Below are positions 6,602-9,153 of a stretch of 9,153 bases of DNA, one piece after another. Location of the stretch: the NCBI GenBank assembly GCA_011057175.1, contig DSBZ01000163.1:1-9153 (forward strand), given 5' to 3'. How positions within the stretch are numbered: the stretch's first letter is position 1; each line of letters begins with the position of its first letter. The notes under the pieces are model-generated. The model searched no databases. It saw only the letters and a list, made by a program, of their open reading frames with translations, and had not been told where the DNA came from. This DNA is from Candidatus Acetothermia bacterium. GTDB taxonomy: Bacteria > Bipolaricaulota > Bipolaricaulia > Bipolaricaulales > Bipolaricaulaceae. A program made the position numbers and the translations under genes.

Positions 6602-6607
6602 ATTATA
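6602..6607 (-). promoter_or_regulatory. Perfect -10 box (TATAAT) for the secreted-protein cluster
   Basis: The minus strand reads TATAAT at 6607-6602, in the context GTCGCCTATAATGGGG. The start of transcription would be near 6595, giving a leader of about 22 nt that contains GGAGG and the ATG at 6573. The -35 region is poor (TGTCCG with an 18-nt spacer). Just upstream, GACGT and ACGTT (6611-6615 and 6621-6625) form a small imperfect inverted repeat that could bind an activator. This is probably the main promoter of the four-gene leftward cluster. Confidence 0.6.
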
Positions 6608-6658
6608 GGCGACGTACCCCACGTTCGGACATGATCGCCACACACCCGCATCAGGAGG

Positions 6659-6664
6659 TACAAT
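6659..6664 (+). promoter_or_regulatory. Possible -10 box (TACAAT) for tldD-tldE
   Basis: TACAAT (6659-6664) matches the -10 consensus at 5 of 6 positions and lies 23 nt before the tldD ATG. No convincing -35 is seen 16-18 nt upstream (CGCCAC). If it is used, transcription starts near 6671, inside the loop of the hairpin described below, so the transcript would lack the hairpin's left arm. The box overlaps an AGGAGGT heptamer, which lowers confidence. Confidence 0.35.
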
Positions 6665-6683
6665 CCCCCTACCGGAAAGGGGG
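6665..6683 (+). promoter_or_regulatory. Hairpin that would mask the tldD ribosome binding site
   Basis: CCCCCT (6665-6670) and AGGGGG (6678-6683) are exact reverse complements separated by the 7-nt loop ACCGGAA. The right arm is the Shine-Dalgarno sequence of tldD, ending 4 nt before the ATG at 6688. If a transcript begins upstream of 6665, the stem would pair with the ribosome binding site and lower translation. If it begins near 6671, the stem cannot form. Confidence 0.35.
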
Positions 6684-6687
6684 TCCG

Positions 6688-8061
6688 ATGGAAGACAGGT
6701 TGCGCGAAGCGGTGGCCCAGAGCCGCGCGGACTACACGGAGGCGCGGTGGGAGGCGGTCACCCGATCACGGGTCGCGTTCCAGCGGGACCAGCTGATGGC
6801 GCTCGAGTCGGGGGAGGAGGCGGGGGGGATCGTGCGCTCCCTCGTCCGCGGCGCGTGGGGGATCGCCGTGTTCACCGATCCCGAGGAGCTCCCCCGCAAG
6901 GTGGAAGAGGCGACGGAGCTTGCGCGGACCGCGGCCGGGCATGTGGCCGACCCGATCACGCTCGCCCCCGTCGAGCCCGTGGAGGCGCGGTGGCACGGGG
7001 AGGTGCGGCGCGACTTCCGGGGGGTACCCCTGGAGGAGAAGCGCCGGCTCGCTGAAGGCTACAACAAGCTCCTCCTCGAGCACTCGCCCCTCATCGCCTC
7101 CACCAGCGTCCGCTACACGGACAGCTGGCGGACCGTGATCTACGCCAACTCCGAGGGGACGTACGTCGAGCAGGGCATCCCCGACGTGACGCTCATGGTC
7201 GCGGCCATGGCGAGGAAGAACGGGGACATCCAGCAGGGGTTCGAGTCCTTGGGCTATGCCGCCGGGTTCGAGGCGGTCCTGGGGAAGGAGGAACAGGCCC
7301 TCGCGGCCGCGCAGCGGGCAGTGGACCTCCTCTCCGCGAAGCCGGTGCAAGGGGGCACGTACACCGTGATCCTGAACCCGGATCTCGCCGGCGTGTTCAT
7401 CCACGAGGCGTTCGGCCACATCTGCGAGGCCGACTTCCTCCTCCGAAACGAGCCGATGCGGCGGGTGATGCAGGTCGGGACCCGATTCGGGGTCGAGTTC
7501 CTCCACGTGGTGGACGATGGGTACCGCGCTCGGGAGCGGGGGAACGCCCCCTACGACGACGAGGGCGTGCCGCGACGCAAGACCTACCTCATCCGGGATG
7601 GGATCCTCTCCGGCCTCATGCACTCCCGGGCCACGGCCCACAAGATGAAGGCGGAGCCGACCGGGAACGCCCGGGCCGTGTCCTGGGAGCACGAGCCGAT
7701 CGTGCGCATGCGCAACACGTACATTGAGCCGGGGGAGGCGAGCTTCGAGGAGATGCTCCACGGGATCGAGCGGGGCCTGTACGCGTGCTCGGCGTTCGGG
7801 GGAGAAACGATGTCCGAGCAGTTCACGTTCTCCGCCGCCTGGGGCCACGAGATCGTGAACGGGAAGGTCGGGCCGATGGTGCGGGACGTCGTCCTCACCG
7901 GGAACGTGTTCCACACCCTGCAGAACATCGAGATGATCGGGCGGGACTTCAAGCTCGAGGGGAGCTCAGGAGGGTGCGGGAAGGGCGGGCAGTGGCCGCT
8001 CCCCACCACGACCGGCGCTCCCCACGTCCGCGTGCGGAACGTGACGGTGGGAGGACGCTGA
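6688..8061 (+). CDS. tldD: TldD metalloprotease subunit
   Basis: This 457-residue protein is the catalytic half of the TldD/TldE (PmbA) protease. In E. coli the complex trims the microcin B17 leader and degrades unfolded peptides such as CcdA. The zinc motif HEAFGHICEAD (239-249) gives HExxxH, with H239, E240 and H244. The C-terminal GGCGKGGQ places C430 where the family has its third metal ligand. SSTSVRYTD-like strands and PTGNARA (324-330) are also typical. Length is near the usual 450-480. The ATG at 6688 has AGGGGG (6678-6683) 4 nt upstream. An in-frame ATG at 6631 would add 19 residues, but it lacks a ribosome binding site and the extension does not resemble the family. The stop shares a base with the tldE start (TGATG, 8059-8063), so the two halves are coupled. 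Confidence 0.96.
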   Translation: MEDRLREAVAQSRADYTEARWEAVTRSRVAFQRDQLMALESGEEAGGIVRSLVRGAWGIAVFTDPEELPRKVEEATELARTAAGHVADPITLAPVEPVEARWHGEVRRDFRGVPLEEKRRLAEGYNKLLLEHSPLIASTSVRYTDSWRTVIYANSEGTYVEQGIPDVTLMVAAMARKNGDIQQGFESLGYAAGFEAVLGKEEQALAAAQRAVDLLSAKPVQGGTYTVILNPDLAGVFIHEAFGHICEADFLLRNEPMRRVMQVGTRFGVEFLHVVDDGYRARERGNAPYDDEGVPRRKTYLIRDGILSGLMHSRATAHKMKAEPTGNARAVSWEHEPIVRMRNTYIEPGEASFEEMLHGIERGLYACSAFGGETMSEQFTFSAAWGHEIVNGKVGPMVRDVVLTGNVFHTLQNIEMIGRDFKLEGSSGGCGKGGQWPLPTTTGAPHVRVRNVTVGGR

Positions 8062-9153
8062 TGGACATCCTCAGAAAGGCAAGGCAGAAGGCGGAAGCAG
8101 CGGAGCTGTACGAGGAGCGGCGGGAGGGCGTTGCCGTCGTCTTCCACGGCGGGGAGATCGAGTCCGTGCGCTCGGTGGCGGTGCGGGGGCGCGCGCTGCG
8201 CGTGATCGCCGCGGGGCGGCTCGGGTTCTCCTCCACCGCAGGCGGGAGCGACGAGGCGCTGGTGGAATCTGCCCTCCTCGCCGCCTCCCACGGGGATCGG
8301 GCCTCGTTCCGCTTCCTCGGGGAGGGCGAGGGCCAACGCCCCTCCGTGCCCGTGTTCGACCCAGCGGCGGGGGCGATCGCGGTGGAGGACCTCATCGCGT
8401 GGGGCGAGGACGCCGTGCGCCGGATCGGCGAGGAGTTCCCCGACCTCGTCGTCAATGTCTCCCTTGAGGGGGGGACGGTGGACGTCTCCGTGCGAACGAC
8501 CGAGGGGATGGAGCGTACCGAGCGGCGGTCCTACCTCTCGCTGGGGATCGAGGTCGAGCAAGTGAAAACGGGGGACATCTGGAGCGTGCATGCGGCCCGC
8601 CGCGTGCGCCGGGCGAGCGACCTGGACCGCGAGGCCCTCCTCGCGCACCTGGTCCAGGAGCTCCGCTGGGGACGGAAGCTCGCTCCCCCGCCGACGGGCG
8701 CGCCGCCGGTCCTGTTCCTTCCCACCGGGACCCCGGTCCTCCTCCTCCCCCTCATGGTCGGGTTCTCCGGCCTGTCCGTGTTCCTCGGGACGTCGCCCCT
8801 CCAGGGCCGGCTCGGGGAGACCGCGTTCGACGAGCGGCTGTCGCTCGTCGACGACGGAACCCTCCCCTTCGCCCCCCGCTCGCGGTCGTTCGACGACGAG
8901 GGGGTCCCCACGGGCAAGCTCCCCCTCATCGAGAACGGGGTCATCTCCAACTTCTACTACGATCTGCGAGCCGCAGCGCTCGCCGGCACCGGCGCCACCG
9001 GGAACGGGATCAAGGGCGGCCCCCTGGGAGGGGGAGGGTTCCGCGTCCCGCCCGGGCCCGCGCCCCGCAACGTCCTCCTCGCCCCGGGCGAGGGGACCGT
9101 CGACGACCTCATCCGGGAGATGGGGGACGGCCTCATCGTCGCCGACGTCCTCG
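8061..9153 (+). CDS. pmbA: TldE/PmbA protease partner subunit, 3' end cut by the window
   Basis: The frame is open from 8061 to the window end and encodes at least 364 residues; full TldE/PmbA proteins have about 430-450, so roughly the last sixth is missing. It has the TldE fold without HExxxH, as expected of the non-catalytic partner of TldD. Visible blocks include RALRVIAAGRLGFSSTAG (45-62), the substrate-groove region VLFLPTGTPVLLLPLMVGFSG (217-237, listed in two parts as VLFLPTGTPV and LLLPLMVGFSG), RSFDDEGVPTGKLPLIENGV (275-294), and a GATGNG motif (311-316) in the C-terminal domain. GGGAGG (8049-8054) lies 6 nt before the ATG, inside tldD. The one-base overlap with tldD implies coupled, near-equal synthesis, which fits a heterodimer. 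The substrate cannot be inferred because no precursor peptide gene is seen nearby. Confidence 0.93.
   Translation, partial: MDILRKARQKAEAAELYEERREGVAVVFHGGEIESVRSVAVRGRALRVIAAGRLGFSSTAGGSDEALVESALLAASHGDRASFRFLGEGEGQRPSVPVFDPAAGAIAVEDLIAWGEDAVRRIGEEFPDLVVNVSLEGGTVDVSVRTTEGMERTERRSYLSLGIEVEQVKTGDIWSVHAARRVRRASDLDREALLAHLVQELRWGRKLAPPPTGAPPVLFLPTGTPVLLLPLMVGFSGLSVFLGTSPLQGRLGETAFDERLSLVDDGTLPFAPRSRSFDDEGVPTGKLPLIENGVISNFYYDLRAAALAGTGATGNGIKGGPLGGGGFRVPPGPAPRNVLLAPGEGTVDDLIREMGDGLIVADVL

Noticed and set aside
6653..6659. AGGAGGT as a ribosome binding site
   Set aside because: No ATG, GTG or TTG follows within a usable distance, so it does not initiate a gene by itself.
5869..6687. Long in-frame extension upstream of tldD
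   Set aside because: It is antisense to the secreted-protein gene and unlike any TldD N-terminus. The ATG at 6631 lacks a ribosome site.

Overview
The window is GC-rich, densely coded DNA that looks bacterial. Two perfect TATAAT boxes, a sigma70-like promoter, GGAGG-type ribosome binding sites and an ATP-type PEP carboxykinase all point that way rather than to an archaeon. The gene set is a GlpA-like FAD oxidoreductase, ATP-PEPCK, a short nitroreductase, paired TldD/TldE and secreted proteins with degenerate 'TG-x-F ... GD' beta modules. Together these suggest a fermentative or anaerobic, possibly thermophilic, little-cultured phylum. Candidatus Bipolaricaulota (Acetothermia) is one candidate, but this is a low-confidence guess that needs a database search. 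No tRNA, rRNA, CRISPR array, insertion sequence or phage gene was seen.

Layout. (1) 1-519, minus: the N-terminal 173 residues of a GlpA/GlpO-type FAD oxidoreductase that runs off the left edge. (2) 520-650: a divergent intergenic region with an inverted repeat and a sigma70-like promoter placed so that the next gene may be translated without a leader. (3) 651-3558, plus: a tight three-gene cluster of a 60-aa glycine-zipper membrane protein, an MscS-family channel and ATP-dependent PEP carboxykinase (pckA). (4) 6573-3518, minus: four closely packed genes. They are a 420-aa secreted cysteine-rich repeat protein, a 328-aa exported protein with PEGA-like and NEW3-like beta domains, a 165-aa nitroreductase, and a 91-aa hydrophobic protein whose end overlaps the end of pckA by 41 bp. 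(5) 6574-6687: a divergent promoter region. (6) 6688 to the right edge, plus: tldD followed by tldE/pmbA, which is cut by the window end.

How the genes fit together. PckA links the oxaloacetate and PEP pools, and the FAD enzyme probably feeds glycerol-3-phosphate into central metabolism. The MscS channel and its small membrane neighbour act at the membrane and are co-transcribed with pckA, an association for which I know no precedent. The two exported proteins overlap by an ATGA junction and have no separate ribosome binding site between them, so they are probably made together at the cell surface. TldD and TldE form a heteromeric metalloprotease. No obvious RiPP precursor lies in the visible sequence. 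Nothing here is a clear defence or mobile system. The most unusual parts are the secreted repeat-protein pair and the small-membrane-protein/mscS/pckA cluster.
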